Shown here: in pieces, positions 42,523-53,021 of the stretch | Layout of the letters: the number at the start of each line of letters is the position of its first letter | Numbering within the stretch: position 1 is the first letter of the stretch | NCBI GenBank assembly: GCA_021732005.1 | Contig: JAKFVT010000025.1 | Span: forward strand, 182,191 to 246,190 | Length of the DNA stretch: 64,000 nt | DNA from: Mycobacterium sp. | GTDB lineage: Bacteria; Actinomycetota; Actinomycetes; Mycobacteriales; Mycobacteriaceae | Direction: 5' to 3' | Translations under genes and position numbers: made by a program | The notes under the pieces: generated by a model | Told to the model about the DNA's origin: nothing | The model's input: the letters and a program-made list of their open reading frames with translations, nothing else | Database searches by the model: none

Positions 42523-42579
42523 CTGCCCACCGTATCGGCAGATCCGGGGCTGTCCACCCGCAGTACAGTTCGTAGCGAT

Positions 42580-45510
42580 ATGACACCGTTCGACTTCTTC
42601 CAGGCCGAGGAGCTGCCGGTGCCGGCGATCACCGCGGCGCAGGCCCATGACATCGCCACGACGCACTTCGGGATCGACGGCGAGGTGACCGCGCTGGGCA
42701 GCCAGCAGGACGCCAACTTCCTGCTGAGCCGTCCCGACGGTGAGCCGATCGGGGTGCTCAAGATCGCCAACCCGGCGTTCTCCCGCATCGAGATCGAAGC
42801 CCAGGACGCGGCGGCGGAGTACCTCACTCAGTCCGGCTGCGACGTGCGCGCCGCGACGAACCTCGCGTTTGCCGGCGTCGACCCGATCGCCGAGGTGCGC
42901 GACGGCAACGGGGCGGTGCTGTACGCCCGGATCATTGCGCACCTGGCCGGCGGCACCCTGAGCGGCGACGGGTACCTCACGCCGGTGCGGGCGGCAGCGC
43001 TCGGCGCACTGGCCGGCCGGACCGTCCGTGCCCTTGCCGACTTCGACCACGCCGGCGTCGACCGGGTGTTGCAGTGGGACCTGCGCCACGCCCTGCGCAC
43101 CGTCGAGGTGCTAGCCGCGCACGTGTCCGACCCCGGACGCCGGGAGGCCCTCGAAACGGCGGCGGCCGCAGCGTGGCAGGTGGTCGCCGAGCTCGCCGAC
43201 GATCTGCCGGTCCAGGTGATCCATGGCGACCTCACCGACGACAACGTGGTGTGCAGCCCACCGGAGAACGGCCGGCTGCCCGACGGTGTGATCGATCTGG
43301 GCGACCTCACCCGGTCCTGGACCGTCGGCGAACTGGCCATCGCGGTGTCCTCGCTGCTGCGCCACGAGGGCGGCGAACCCATCGCGACCCTGCCCACCGT
43401 CGCGGCATTCCACGCCGTGCGTCCGCTGAGCCCCGCCGAGGTCGAGGCACTGTGGCCGCTGGTCGTGCTGCGGGCGGCGGTGCTGGTGGTCAGCGGTGTC
43501 CATCAGGCCTCGATCGACGCCGACAACGCCTACGCCACCGGCGCCCTGGACTACGAGTGGCGGATCTTCGAACGCGCCGTCGACGTGCCCATCGACGTCA
43601 TGACCGCAACCATCCGCGCGGCACTCGGAGCGGCCCAGCCCCTCGAGCCGCCACCTGTGGACGCCACGTTGATCGGCGGCCTTGCGCCGGAGGCCGTGGT
43701 GCGGCTGGACCTGTCGTCGGAGGCCGACGCGATGGATGCCGGCCGGTGGCTGGCCAGTGACTGCGAAGACGATCTGGCTGCCGAGGCGCTGGCCGGTGGC
43801 GCCGGGGCGGTCGTGACGACGTTGGGCCAGCCCCGCATGACCCGCTCGGCGCCGCTGAGTCCGGAGTCGTCGGCCACCGTCGGCACCGGCCTGGACCTGT
43901 GGCTGGCCGTGCCGTCGCCGATCACCGCGCCATGGGACTGCGTGATCGACGCGGCCGCCGAGGACGGTCTCACCCTCACCGGCATCGCGGGAACGGTGCA
44001 GGTGCGCGGGCGCCTGCACATCGGTGATCAGGTCCGGTCCGGCGACAGCGTCACCGCGGGCGCGCCGCTCGGCAGCGTCGAGGGTAGAGCCTGGATCCAG
44101 TGGCGCAGCAGGCCCGACGTGGCGGTCCCCGACTTCGTTCGCGCCGAATACGGCGCGGGCTGGCTGAGCCTCGTGGAGAACCCCAGCGCGCTGCTCGGCC
44201 TGCCCGCCGTGGCGGCCGCGGCCGACGACAGCGAGGCGTTGTGGCGCCGCAGGGCGGATTCGTTCGCCACGGTGCAGGAGCACTACTACCTCAATCCGCC
44301 GCGCATCGAACGCGGCTGGCGCGAGCACATGGTGTCCACCGATGCCCGCAGCTACCTCGACATGGTCAACAATGTCGCGCTTCTCGGCCACGGCCATCCG
44401 GTGCTCGCCGACGCTGTTGCCCGCCAGTGGCGGCGGCTCAACACCAATTCGCGGTTCAACTACGCCGCGGTGGTGGCGCTCTCGGAGCGGTTGGCCGCCA
44501 CCCTGCCCGATCCGCTGGACACGGTGTTCCTGGTGAACTCCGGCTCGGAGGCCGGCGACCTGGCGCTGCGGCTGGCGATGGCCACGACCGGACGCCATGA
44601 CGTGGTTTCGATGGCCGAGGCCTACCACGGCTGGACGTATGCCACCGACGCAGTGTCAACGTCGGTGGCCGACAACCCGAATGCCCTGGCCACCAGGCCG
44701 AGCTGGGTCCACACCGTGCCCTCACCCAACGCCTACCGCGGCGAGTACCGCGGGGCGGATGCCGTGCGCTACGCCCCCGAGGCGGTGGAGATCATCGAAC
44801 GCCTTGCCGCGCAGGGCAATCCGCCGGCTGCGTTCATCTGCGAACCGTTCTACGGAAACGCCGGCGGGTTGGCGCTGCCCGACGGGTACCTCACGGCTGT
44901 CTACGCCGCGGTTCGCGCCGCGGGTGGGCTGGCGATCGCCGACGAGGTGCAGGTCGGCTACGGCCGCACTGGCCGCTGGTTCTGGAGCTTCCAGCAGCAG
45001 GACGTGGTGCCCGACATCGTCACGGTGGCCAAGGCGATGGGCAACGGTCAGCCGCTCGGCGCGGTCATCACCACGCGCGAGATCGCCGAGCGGTACCGCA
45101 CCCAGGGCTACTTCTTCTCCTCCGCAGGCGGCAGCCCGGTGTCCTGCGTGGTCGGCCTGACGGTGCTCGACCTGCTGGAGAAAGAGGGCCTGCAGCACAA
45201 CGCCCTGATCGTCGGGGACCACCTCAGGGCTCGCATCGAGGAGATGGCGACCCGCCACGAGCTGATCGGCACCGTGCACGGCAGCGGGTTGTACATGGGC
45301 GTCGAGCTGGTCCGCGACCGCACGACGCTGGAACCCGCCGTAGAGGAGACCGCGGCGATCTGCGAGCGGTTGCTCGGACTCGGGGTGATCGTGCAGCCGA
45401 CCGGCGACCGGCAGAACGTGCTGAAGGTCAAACCGCCGATGTGCATCACCCGGGAGTCGGCGGACTTCTTCGTCGACATGCTCGAACGGGTGCTGGCCAC
45501 CGGGTGGTGA
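42580..45510 (+). CDS. Kinase / M23-like / class III aminotransferase fusion
   Basis: A 976-residue three-part protein. Residues about 1-330 form an aminoglycoside-phosphotransferase-type kinase (catalytic H-G-D-L-T-D-D-N, metal D-L-G-D). Residues about 440-545 resemble an M23-like beta domain without clear metal ligands (R-L-H-I-G-D-Q-V-R-S-G-D-S-V). Residues about 560-976 are a fold type I PLP enzyme: V-N-S-G-S-E-A, D-E-V-Q-V-G-Y-G-R-T-G, and the PLP lysine in V-A-K-A-M-G-N-G. In animals the related pair AGPHD1 kinase and AGXT2L phospho-lyase act in series on hydroxylysine or phosphoethanolamine, so an amino-alcohol phosphorylation and elimination pathway is plausible. Confidence 0.9.
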   Translation: MTPFDFFQAEELPVPAITAAQAHDIATTHFGIDGEVTALGSQQDANFLLSRPDGEPIGVLKIANPAFSRIEIEAQDAAAEYLTQSGCDVRAATNLAFAGVDPIAEVRDGNGAVLYARIIAHLAGGTLSGDGYLTPVRAAALGALAGRTVRALADFDHAGVDRVLQWDLRHALRTVEVLAAHVSDPGRREALETAAAAAWQVVAELADDLPVQVIHGDLTDDNVVCSPPENGRLPDGVIDLGDLTRSWTVGELAIAVSSLLRHEGGEPIATLPTVAAFHAVRPLSPAEVEALWPLVVLRAAVLVVSGVHQASIDADNAYATGALDYEWRIFERAVDVPIDVMTATIRAALGAAQPLEPPPVDATLIGGLAPEAVVRLDLSSEADAMDAGRWLASDCEDDLAAEALAGGAGAVVTTLGQPRMTRSAPLSPESSATVGTGLDLWLAVPSPITAPWDCVIDAAAEDGLTLTGIAGTVQVRGRLHIGDQVRSGDSVTAGAPLGSVEGRAWIQWRSRPDVAVPDFVRAEYGAGWLSLVENPSALLGLPAVAAAADDSEALWRRRADSFATVQEHYYLNPPRIERGWREHMVSTDARSYLDMVNNVALLGHGHPVLADAVARQWRRLNTNSRFNYAAVVALSERLAATLPDPLDTVFLVNSGSEAGDLALRLAMATTGRHDVVSMAEAYHGWTYATDAVSTSVADNPNALATRPSWVHTVPSPNAYRGEYRGADAVRYAPEAVEIIERLAAQGNPPAAFICEPFYGNAGGLALPDGYLTAVYAAVRAAGGLAIADEVQVGYGRTGRWFWSFQQQDVVPDIVTVAKAMGNGQPLGAVITTREIAERYRTQGYFFSSAGGSPVSCVVGLTVLDLLEKEGLQHNALIVGDHLRARIEEMATRHELIGTVHGSGLYMGVELVRDRTTLEPAVEETAAICERLLGLGVIVQPTGDRQNVLKVKPPMCITRESADFFVDMLERVLATGW

Positions 45511-45511
45511 G

Positions 45512-46228
45512 TCAGCCCGACGGGGCTCGGGCCGCCAGCCAGTCGCGCTGAGCGCGCACGAACGGCGCGTCGACCACCGCGCCGTGTCCGGGCACGTACA
45601 GCGCGTCGTCGCCGCCCAGTTCGAGTAGCCGGTCCAGGGCGTGCGGCCAGGCCGGCAGATCCGAGCCGGCGTCGATCGCCGGGTCGGCGGACTCTTCGAC
45701 CAGGTCGCCACAGAAGACGACCGTGCGCTGGTCGGCTACCACCGGCGGCACGACCACCACCAGGTCGTGGTCGGTATGGCCTGGTCCCGGCAGTTCGAGA
45801 TGCACGCTGCGGCCGCCGAGGTCCAGATCGGCGGCTGTCACGGTGTGGTCGGGTGCACGGACGCCGGCGATCGCCTGGTCCAGCCGGTCCGGGTCAGCCC
45901 CGTATCGCAGGGCGTGGGCCCGCACCTCGCCGATTCCGGTGGTCAGCGCGCGGGTGACGGCGGCCGGCGAATACAGGACGGCCGTACCGAAACCGGCCGA
46001 GCCCAGGATGTGATCGAAATGGTGGTGGGTCATCACCACGTCGGTCACCGGGGCACCAGTGGTCTCGACGACGTCGTCGGCGATCTGAGCGGCTTCGGAA
46101 AGCGTTGTACCGCAATCGATCAGCAAATTCCGGCGCTCGCCCCGAACCAACCCGACCGTGACGTCCAGAAAGGCCGGCCGACAGCGGCATACACCATCGG
46201 TCAGGGTTTCCCAGAGGAGGTGCATCAC
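45512..46228 (-). CDS. MBL-fold metallo-hydrolase
   Basis: A 238-residue metallo-beta-lactamase fold protein. The metal site is H-H-H-F-D-H (H-x-H-x-D-H form), the next His lies in G-P-G-H-T-D-H and the last in V-P-G-H-G-A-V. These are binuclear zinc hydrolases such as glyoxalase II, lactonases or arylsulfatase-like enzymes; I cannot choose among them. It is tail to tail with the fusion gene, 1 bp apart, and divergent from the glycosyltransferase cluster. Confidence 0.9.
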   Translation of the reverse strand: MMHLLWETLTDGVCRCRPAFLDVTVGLVRGERRNLLIDCGTTLSEAAQIADDVVETTGAPVTDVVMTHHHFDHILGSAGFGTAVLYSPAAVTRALTTGIGEVRAHALRYGADPDRLDQAIAGVRAPDHTVTAADLDLGGRSVHLELPGPGHTDHDLVVVVPPVVADQRTVVFCGDLVEESADPAIDAGSDLPAWPHALDRLLELGGDDALYVPGHGAVVDAPFVRAQRDWLAARAPSG

Positions 46229-46298
46229 AGGAAAGATAGCCCCTGGCCTACGGTGGTAGTGGGCACTTACGTTGCACTGTGTAGCTAAGCGAATTATA

Positions 46299-46322
46299 GT
46301 CCAGACACATGTCCAGACAGTT
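46299..46322. promoter_or_regulatory. Direct repeat in the promoter region of the glycosyltransferase cluster
   Basis: GTCCAGACA occurs at 46299-46307 and again at 46311-46319, 12 bp apart, in the AT-rich 186-bp gap between the MBL hydrolase and the glycosyltransferase genes. A TATAGT hexamer (46295-46300) overlaps the first copy and could be a -10 box. Such a repeat can bind a response regulator, but no regulator is adjacent. Confidence 0.3.
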
Positions 46323-46414
46323 CGCTGACCGTGTCCGGTTACTTACACGATGACATATGCGAGCTCGGCGGGTAGTTCAGCCGTATCAGTCACGGACGTT
46401 GCAGGAGCGTGAAC

Positions 46415-47686
46415 ATGCGGATTGCGTTGCTGTCCTACCGCAGCAAAACCCACTGTGGCGGGCAGGGCGTCTACGTCCGGCACTTGAGCCGCGGATTGGT
46501 CGAACTCGGCCATGACGTCGAGGTGTTCTCCGGTCAGCCCTACCCCGAGATCCTCGATCCCCGGGTTCGGCTGACCAAGGTCCCGAGCCTGGACCTCTAC
46601 CGGGAACCCGACCCGTTCCGGGTGCCGCACCCCAGCGAGATCCGCGACCGCTTCGACGCCCTCGAGCTGGCCACGATGTGGACGTCCGGCTTCCCGGAAC
46701 CTCGCACCTTCAGCCTGCGCGCCGCCCGTCTGCTGGCCGCCCGCCTCGACGAGTTCGACGTGGTGCACGACAACCAGTGCCTGGGCACCGGCCTGCTGCG
46801 CATCGCCGATATGGGCCTGCCCGTCGTGGCCACCGTGCACCATCCGATCACCCGGGATCGCGTCCTCGACCTCGCCGCGGCCAAGTGGTGGCGAAAGCCG
46901 TTGGTGCACAGGTGGTATGGCTTCGCGCAGATGCAGAAGAAGGTCGCCCGCCGCATTCCCGACCTGCTCACCGTGTCGTCGTCGTCGGCCACCGATATCG
47001 CCGACGACTTCGGCGTAAGCCCGCAGCAATTGCGCGTGGTGCCGCTCGGGGTCGACACCGAACTGTTCAAGCCCTCCGACCTGCCGCGGGTGCGGGGCCG
47101 CATCATCGCGATCTCCAGCGCGGATCGTCCGTTGAAGGGCATCGGGCACCTGCTGAACGCGGTGGCCAAGCTGCGCACCGAACACGACCTCGAGTTGCAG
47201 CTGGTGGCCAAGCTCGAGCCCAACGGGCCGACCGAGAAGCTGATCGCCGAATTGGGTATCAGCGATATCGTGCACACGTCCAGCGGCTTGTCCGACGAGG
47301 AGCTTGCGGGCCTGTTCGCCTCGGCTGAAATCGCCTGCATCCCCTCGCTTTACGAAGGCTTCTCACTGCCCGCGGTGGAGGCCATGGCCAGTGGCACCCC
47401 CATCGTGGCGAGCCGGGCCGGTGCGCTGCCCGAGGTCCTGGGCCCCGACGGTGAATGCGCCGACTTGGTGACACCGGGTGACGTCGACGAACTCACCGCC
47501 GCACTCGGCAGGCAGCTGGAATCCCCCGCCCGCCGTCAGTGGCTGGGCACCGCCGGCCGGCGTCGCGCGCTCGACGTCTTCAGCTGGGAATCGGTGGCAG
47601 CGCAGACCGTACGGGTCTACGAGCAGGCGATCGCCCGGACCGGGCGCGTCACCAGCTCTATCGAGGCATTGGACGAATCATGCTGA
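46415..47686 (+). CDS. GT4-type glycosyltransferase
   Basis: A 423-residue GT-B glycosyltransferase, family 4. The acceptor-binding first half carries G-G-Q-G-V-Y-V-R-H-L-S-R-G-L, and the donor half has S-S-A-D-R-P-L-K-G and E-G-F-S-L-P-A-V-E-A-M-A-S-G-T-P, the E-x7-E retaining motif. It transfers a nucleotide-activated sugar or mannose to an unknown acceptor. The ATG at 46415 follows CAGGAG with ideal spacing; GTG 46409 is less likely. Its stop overlaps the methyltransferase start by 7 bp. Confidence 0.92.
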   Translation: MRIALLSYRSKTHCGGQGVYVRHLSRGLVELGHDVEVFSGQPYPEILDPRVRLTKVPSLDLYREPDPFRVPHPSEIRDRFDALELATMWTSGFPEPRTFSLRAARLLAARLDEFDVVHDNQCLGTGLLRIADMGLPVVATVHHPITRDRVLDLAAAKWWRKPLVHRWYGFAQMQKKVARRIPDLLTVSSSSATDIADDFGVSPQQLRVVPLGVDTELFKPSDLPRVRGRIIAISSADRPLKGIGHLLNAVAKLRTEHDLELQLVAKLEPNGPTEKLIAELGISDIVHTSSGLSDEELAGLFASAEIACIPSLYEGFSLPAVEAMASGTPIVASRAGALPEVLGPDGECADLVTPGDVDELTAALGRQLESPARRQWLGTAGRRRALDVFSWESVAAQTVRVYEQAIARTGRVTSSIEALDESC

Positions 47687-48394
47687 CCGTCGACTATGAC
47701 CGGCTCGCTGTCGGACTGGGAACCAAGGTCATCGACGTCGGTGCGGGCGCCGGACGGCACAGCTACGAGGCCTACCGGCGCGGCGCCGATGTGATCGCCT
47801 TCGACATGGACGCCGAGGGACTGGCCGAAGTCGACACCCTGCTGCAGGCCATGGGCGAGGCCGGCGAGGCACCCGCATCGGCCAAGGCTCAGGTCGTGGT
47901 CGGCGACGCGCTGGCGTTGCCCTACCCGGATGGCGAATTCGACGTTGTCATCGCCTCGGAGATCCTGGAGCACATCCCCTCCGACGACGCCGCAATCGCC
48001 GAGTTGATTCGCGTGCTCAAGCCCGGCGGCAAGCTCGCCGTGACGGTGCCGCGGTGGCTACCCGAGCAGATCTGCTGGCTGCTGTCCGACGAGTACCACG
48101 CCAACGAGGGCGGCCACATCCGGATTTACAAGGCCGACGAACTGCGCGACAAGCTGGTTCGCGGCGGCCTGGTGTTCACCCACTCCCATCACGCGCACGC
48201 CCTGCACTCCCCGTTCTGGTGGCTCAAATGCGCGGTCGGCGTGGAGAAGCCGAACCACCCGGCCGTCAAGGCGTATCACCAGCTGCTGGTGTGGGACATG
48301 ATGTCGCGGCCGGCGCTGACCAGACTGGCCGAATCCGCGCTCAATCCGCTGGTCGGCAAAAGTGTCGCCCTCTACTTCGAGAAGCCGATCACGA

Positions 48395-48411
<17 letters not shown>
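47680..48411 (+). CDS. Class I SAM-dependent methyltransferase
   Basis: A 243-residue methyltransferase. Motif I is V-I-D-V-G-A-G-A-G-R-H, motif II F-D-M-D, and the post-II D-A-L-A-L-P-Y-P-D-G-E-F-D-V-V. A following W-K-P-like C-terminal half (P-R-W-L-P-E-Q-I-C-W-L-L) contains a His-rich segment, T-H-S-H-H-A-H-A-L-H, which may bind a metal or substrate. It belongs to Methyltransf_11-type enzymes and lies within the glycosyltransferase operon, overlapping its neighbours on both sides. The acceptor is not predictable. Confidence 0.9.
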
Positions 48412-50147
<1,736 letters not shown>

Positions 50148-50220
50148 CTAGCCCTTACGCATGGTCCATGGCCAGCGCGCACCTTGTCGGTGCAGGTCAG
50201 TTGTAGTAGCGTCCGGACAT

Positions 50221-50799
50221 GTGTCTGATCCGGTAGCTCGGGAATCAACGCGACGCCGGTTGACCGCAAAGCAGGCCGCCACGGTGGACCGCTTGGGCCG
50301 CGCTGCGGTCGAGGTGCTGAGCCGAGAAGGTTTCTCCGGACTGACGATCCGGATGGTCGCAGCCGAGGCCGGGGTCGGCGCGGCCACCGCCTACACGTAC
50401 TTCTCATCGAAAGAGCATCTGGTCGCCGAAGTGTTCTGGCGCCGACTGGCCTCGACACCGGCACCGCCGGACGACTCCCCCGACCCGGTCGACCGCGTGG
50501 TCGGCGTACTTCGGCATATCGCGCTACTGGTGGCCGACGAGCCGGAACTGGCCGGTGCCGTCACCACCGCTCTGCTCGGCAAGGATCCCGACGTCGAACA
50601 TCTGCGCTTCCGGATCGGCCGCGAAATACACCAGCGGCTGAGCACCGCCCTTGGGACACACTGTGATTCGAATGCGGATGTCATCGAGTCGCTCGAGCAG
50701 CTCTACGCAGGCGCGCTGGTGCGAGCCGGCATGGGGTATGCGTCCTACACCGAGATCGCCAGCCGACTCGAGGCGTCCGCCCGCTTGCTGCTGACCTGA
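50221..50799 (+). CDS. TetR-family regulator
   Basis: A 192-residue TetR protein. The N-terminal helix-turn-helix has V-L-S-R-E-G-F-S-G-L-T-I-R-M-V-A-A-E-A and T-A-Y-T-Y-F-S-S-K-E-H-L. The C-terminal helical domain holds the unknown ligand site. The GTG at 50221 is preferred; an 8-bp palindrome, GTCCGGAC (50211-50218), immediately precedes it and may be an autoregulatory operator. It is divergent from the methyltransferase gene and could control it. Confidence 0.87.
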   Translation: MSDPVARESTRRRLTAKQAATVDRLGRAAVEVLSREGFSGLTIRMVAAEAGVGAATAYTYFSSKEHLVAEVFWRRLASTPAPPDDSPDPVDRVVGVLRHIALLVADEPELAGAVTTALLGKDPDVEHLRFRIGREIHQRLSTALGTHCDSNADVIESLEQLYAGALVRAGMGYASYTEIASRLEASARLLLT

Positions 50800-50835
50800 G
50801 GTTTCAACCGGCTACTACCCGGGCATGACCACCAG

Positions 50836-51336
50836 ATGGATGTCGACCATCCTGAGGCGGACCAGCGGTGGAACGCCGCGGCCCGATCCGAGACCGAGGC
50901 CGAGCGACTGGACCGCAACTGGTCCAACCTGCTCCAGGAACTTCGCGTCACGCAGACCGGCGTCCAATTGCTCACCGGTTTTCTGCTGACCCTGCCCTTC
51001 CAGAACCGGTTCGCCACATTGAGTGCCGAGTTGCGCGTGGTCTACCTGGCCACCGTGATCTGTTCGCTGGCGGCAACGGTCCTGCTGGTTGCACCCGTCG
51101 GCATGCACCGGATGTTGTTCCGCCGGCACCGGCTGCGTCCCCTGGTCGCGATCGCTCATCGCTTCGCGTTCTGCGGGCTCCTGCTGCTGGGCACCGCGCT
51201 CACCGGCGTGGCCGTCGTGGTGTTCGGCACGGTGCTGGGCGAGGAGGCCGGAGTGCTCGCCGGCATCGTGACCGCCGTGGTGATGTTGGCGGCTTGGGTG
51301 GTGTTCCCGCTGTGGATGCGCCGCCTCGACGGCTGA
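50836..51336 (+). CDS. DUF6328-type membrane protein
   Basis: A 166-residue protein with an acidic soluble N terminus (about 1-40) and four hydrophobic helices. The first helix is preceded by L-L-Q-E-L-R-V-T-Q-T-G-V-Q-L-L-T-G-F-L, the DUF6328 hallmark. Function unknown. It lies 36 bp after tetR and upstream of the DoxX-like gene. Confidence 0.83.
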   Translation: MDVDHPEADQRWNAAARSETEAERLDRNWSNLLQELRVTQTGVQLLTGFLLTLPFQNRFATLSAELRVVYLATVICSLAATVLLVAPVGMHRMLFRRHRLRPLVAIAHRFAFCGLLLLGTALTGVAVVVFGTVLGEEAGVLAGIVTAVVMLAAWVVFPLWMRRLDG

Positions 51337-51379
51337 GCCTCTGGGTTTGATCGGCGAGCCGGTTGGGAACACCCGCGCC

Positions 51380-52297
51380 ATGTTGATTCGCAGAGTTGCC
51401 CGGCCAATGTTGGCGGCGGTGTTCATCGGCCAAGGATTCGAAGCCCTGAAAAGCCCGAAGCCGGCCGCAGAGGCGGCCCGGCCGGCGCTCGAAGGTTTGC
51501 AAAAGCTGCCCGAGTCGGTCAGCGCCAATGTGCCGAGCGATCCGGAGACGCTCGCGAAGATCACCGCGGCTGTTCAGATCGGCGGCGGGCTGCTGCTCGC
51601 GTCGGGTCGCCTGCCCCGGGTGGCCTCAGCGGCGTTGGCGGCCACCGTGATTCCGGCGAACCTTGGCGCGCACATGTTCTGGGATGAGTCCGACCAACAG
51701 CTCAAGGCCGAGAAGCGCCGCGCATTCCTGACCGATATGAGCCTGCTCGGCGGTTTGATCATCGCCTCCGCCGACACCGCCGGAAAGCCGTCGCTGGGCT
51801 GGCGTGGACGCCGCGCGGCCCGCAAGGTCAGCGAGGCCGTCTCGGGCAGCCTGCCCGGCTCGAGCCACAGCCTGCTGGACAGTGATCTACTGGACCGCGT
51901 CGGCCCCAAGGTCGGCCACGGCTTGCAGGTCGGCGCGGAGCGTGGGCGTGAGCTGGCGCTGACCGCCGGTGAGCGCGCTACCCCGCTGTTGGAGACGGCA
52001 CGCAAACGCAGCGCCGAGTTCGCCGAGATCGCCCGTGAGCGAGGCGCCGAGCTGGCCGAGATCGCCAGCGAGCGAAGCGCCGAGCTGGCCGATGTCGCCC
52101 GCAAGCGCGGTGCGGATTTCGCCGACATCGCCAGTGAGCGCGGCGCGGAGCTGGCTGATGTGGCCCGCAAGCGCGGCGCCGAGTTCGTCGACGTCGCCAG
52201 GGATCAGAGCGGCGAAATCGTCGACACCACGCGCGCGCGTGCACGCAAGGCCAACAAGAAGGCCAAGAAGGAAGCCAAGAAGCTGGCCAAGCGCTGA
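51380..52297 (+). CDS. DoxX-type membrane protein with C-terminal hendecad repeats
   Basis: A 305-residue protein. Residues about 1-145 resemble DoxX (four helices, A-A-V-F-I-G-Q-G-F-E-A-L, V-A-S-A-A-L-A-A-T-V-I-P-A). Residues 210-275 consist of six tandem 11-residue repeats R-x-A-E-x-A-x-x-A-x-x, predicted as a long amphipathic helix, followed by a Lys/Arg-rich tail (K-K-A-K-K-E-A-K-K). Such hendecads bind membranes or form coiled coils, as in apolipoproteins and synucleins. The fusion could tether the membrane protein to lipid surfaces. Start ATG 51380 is preferred to an upstream TTG. Confidence 0.85.
   Translation: MLIRRVARPMLAAVFIGQGFEALKSPKPAAEAARPALEGLQKLPESVSANVPSDPETLAKITAAVQIGGGLLLASGRLPRVASAALAATVIPANLGAHMFWDESDQQLKAEKRRAFLTDMSLLGGLIIASADTAGKPSLGWRGRRAARKVSEAVSGSLPGSSHSLLDSDLLDRVGPKVGHGLQVGAERGRELALTAGERATPLLETARKRSAEFAEIARERGAELAEIASERSAELADVARKRGADFADIASERGAELADVARKRGAEFVDVARDQSGEIVDTTRARARKANKKAKKEAKKLAKR
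52007..52204 (+). repeat. Six in-frame 33-bp repeats (11-residue hendecads)
   Basis: Six consecutive units of 33 bp encode variants of R-S/G-A-E/D-x-A/V-E/D-x-A-R/S-E/K/D. Nucleotide identity between units is only partial, so this is an old, selected repeat rather than a fresh tandem duplication. Confidence 0.85.
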
Positions 52298-52379
52298 GGC
52301 TCATGCGGGCGTAGCCCCTGCTGTGTCCGGCCCGGAGGGTAGATTGGGCCGGACTGATTTTCAGCGGGAGGAGCGAACA

Positions 52380-53012
52380 ATGACCACCGGTGACAACGAC
52401 CCGAACGCGTACGGTCCGCCCGGGGGCTATCCCCCGCCTCCGCCGACGGGTCAGCCGGGGAGTTATCCCCCGCCGCCGTCGGGGTATCCGCCGCCGCCGC
52501 CCGGCCAGCCGGGTGGGTACGCCCCACCCCCGCAGAGTCCGTATGGCCAGCCGAGTTACGGCGGCGGTTTTCCGCCGCCGATGCCTGCCGGTGGTCAGCC
52601 GGGCGGGCTGGGTGTCCGGTTCGCCGCGCGTCTGATCGACGGCATCATCGTCGCCATCGTGTCGTTCGTGCTCGCGATGCTGCTCGATGCGACCAGCAAC
52701 ATCCTTGTGACAGGGCTGTTTTCGGGCGTGCTGACGTTCGCGTACTTCGTGGGCTTCGAGGTGACTCAGGGCTGGACTCCGGCCAAGAAGATCCTGGGCT
52801 TGAGCGTGCACGGTCCCGGGGGCGCACCCAAGCCGAATGTCCAGCAGTCGGCGATCCGCAACTCGTTCACGTTGCTGTCGGTGATCCCCTACATCGGCGG
52901 TCTGTTGGCCGTCATCGCCTACATCGTGATCGCGGTGACGATCAACGGCAGCCCGACCAAGCAGGGCAAGCACGACGAACTCGCCGGCGGAACCCAGGTC
53001 GTCAAGGGCTGA
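52380..53012 (+). CDS. RDD-family membrane protein with Pro/Gly-rich N terminus
   Basis: A 210-residue protein. The first 75 residues are low-complexity G-Y-P-P-P-P and P-S-G-Y-P repeats. The RDD domain follows with R-L-I-D-G-I-I (the R-x-x-D core), W-T-P-A-K-K-I-L-G-L and a last helix. RDD proteins are small membrane proteins, some acting as sodium/proton antiporters. ATG 52380 follows GGAGG with good spacing. Confidence 0.88.
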   Translation: MTTGDNDPNAYGPPGGYPPPPPTGQPGSYPPPPSGYPPPPPGQPGGYAPPPQSPYGQPSYGGGFPPPMPAGGQPGGLGVRFAARLIDGIIVAIVSFVLAMLLDATSNILVTGLFSGVLTFAYFVGFEVTQGWTPAKKILGLSVHGPGGAPKPNVQQSAIRNSFTLLSVIPYIGGLLAVIAYIVIAVTINGSPTKQGKHDELAGGTQVVKG

Positions 53013-53021
53013 CCGCCGCGG

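Noticed and set aside
50211..50218. 8-bp palindrome GTCCGGAC as TetR operator
   Set aside because: Too short to support alone in GC-rich DNA; kept as a note in the tetR entry.
52381..52610. Short GC-rich tandem repeats resembling a microsatellite
   Set aside because: These are in-frame codons for the Gly-Tyr-Pro-rich N terminus of the RDD protein and need no separate explanation.
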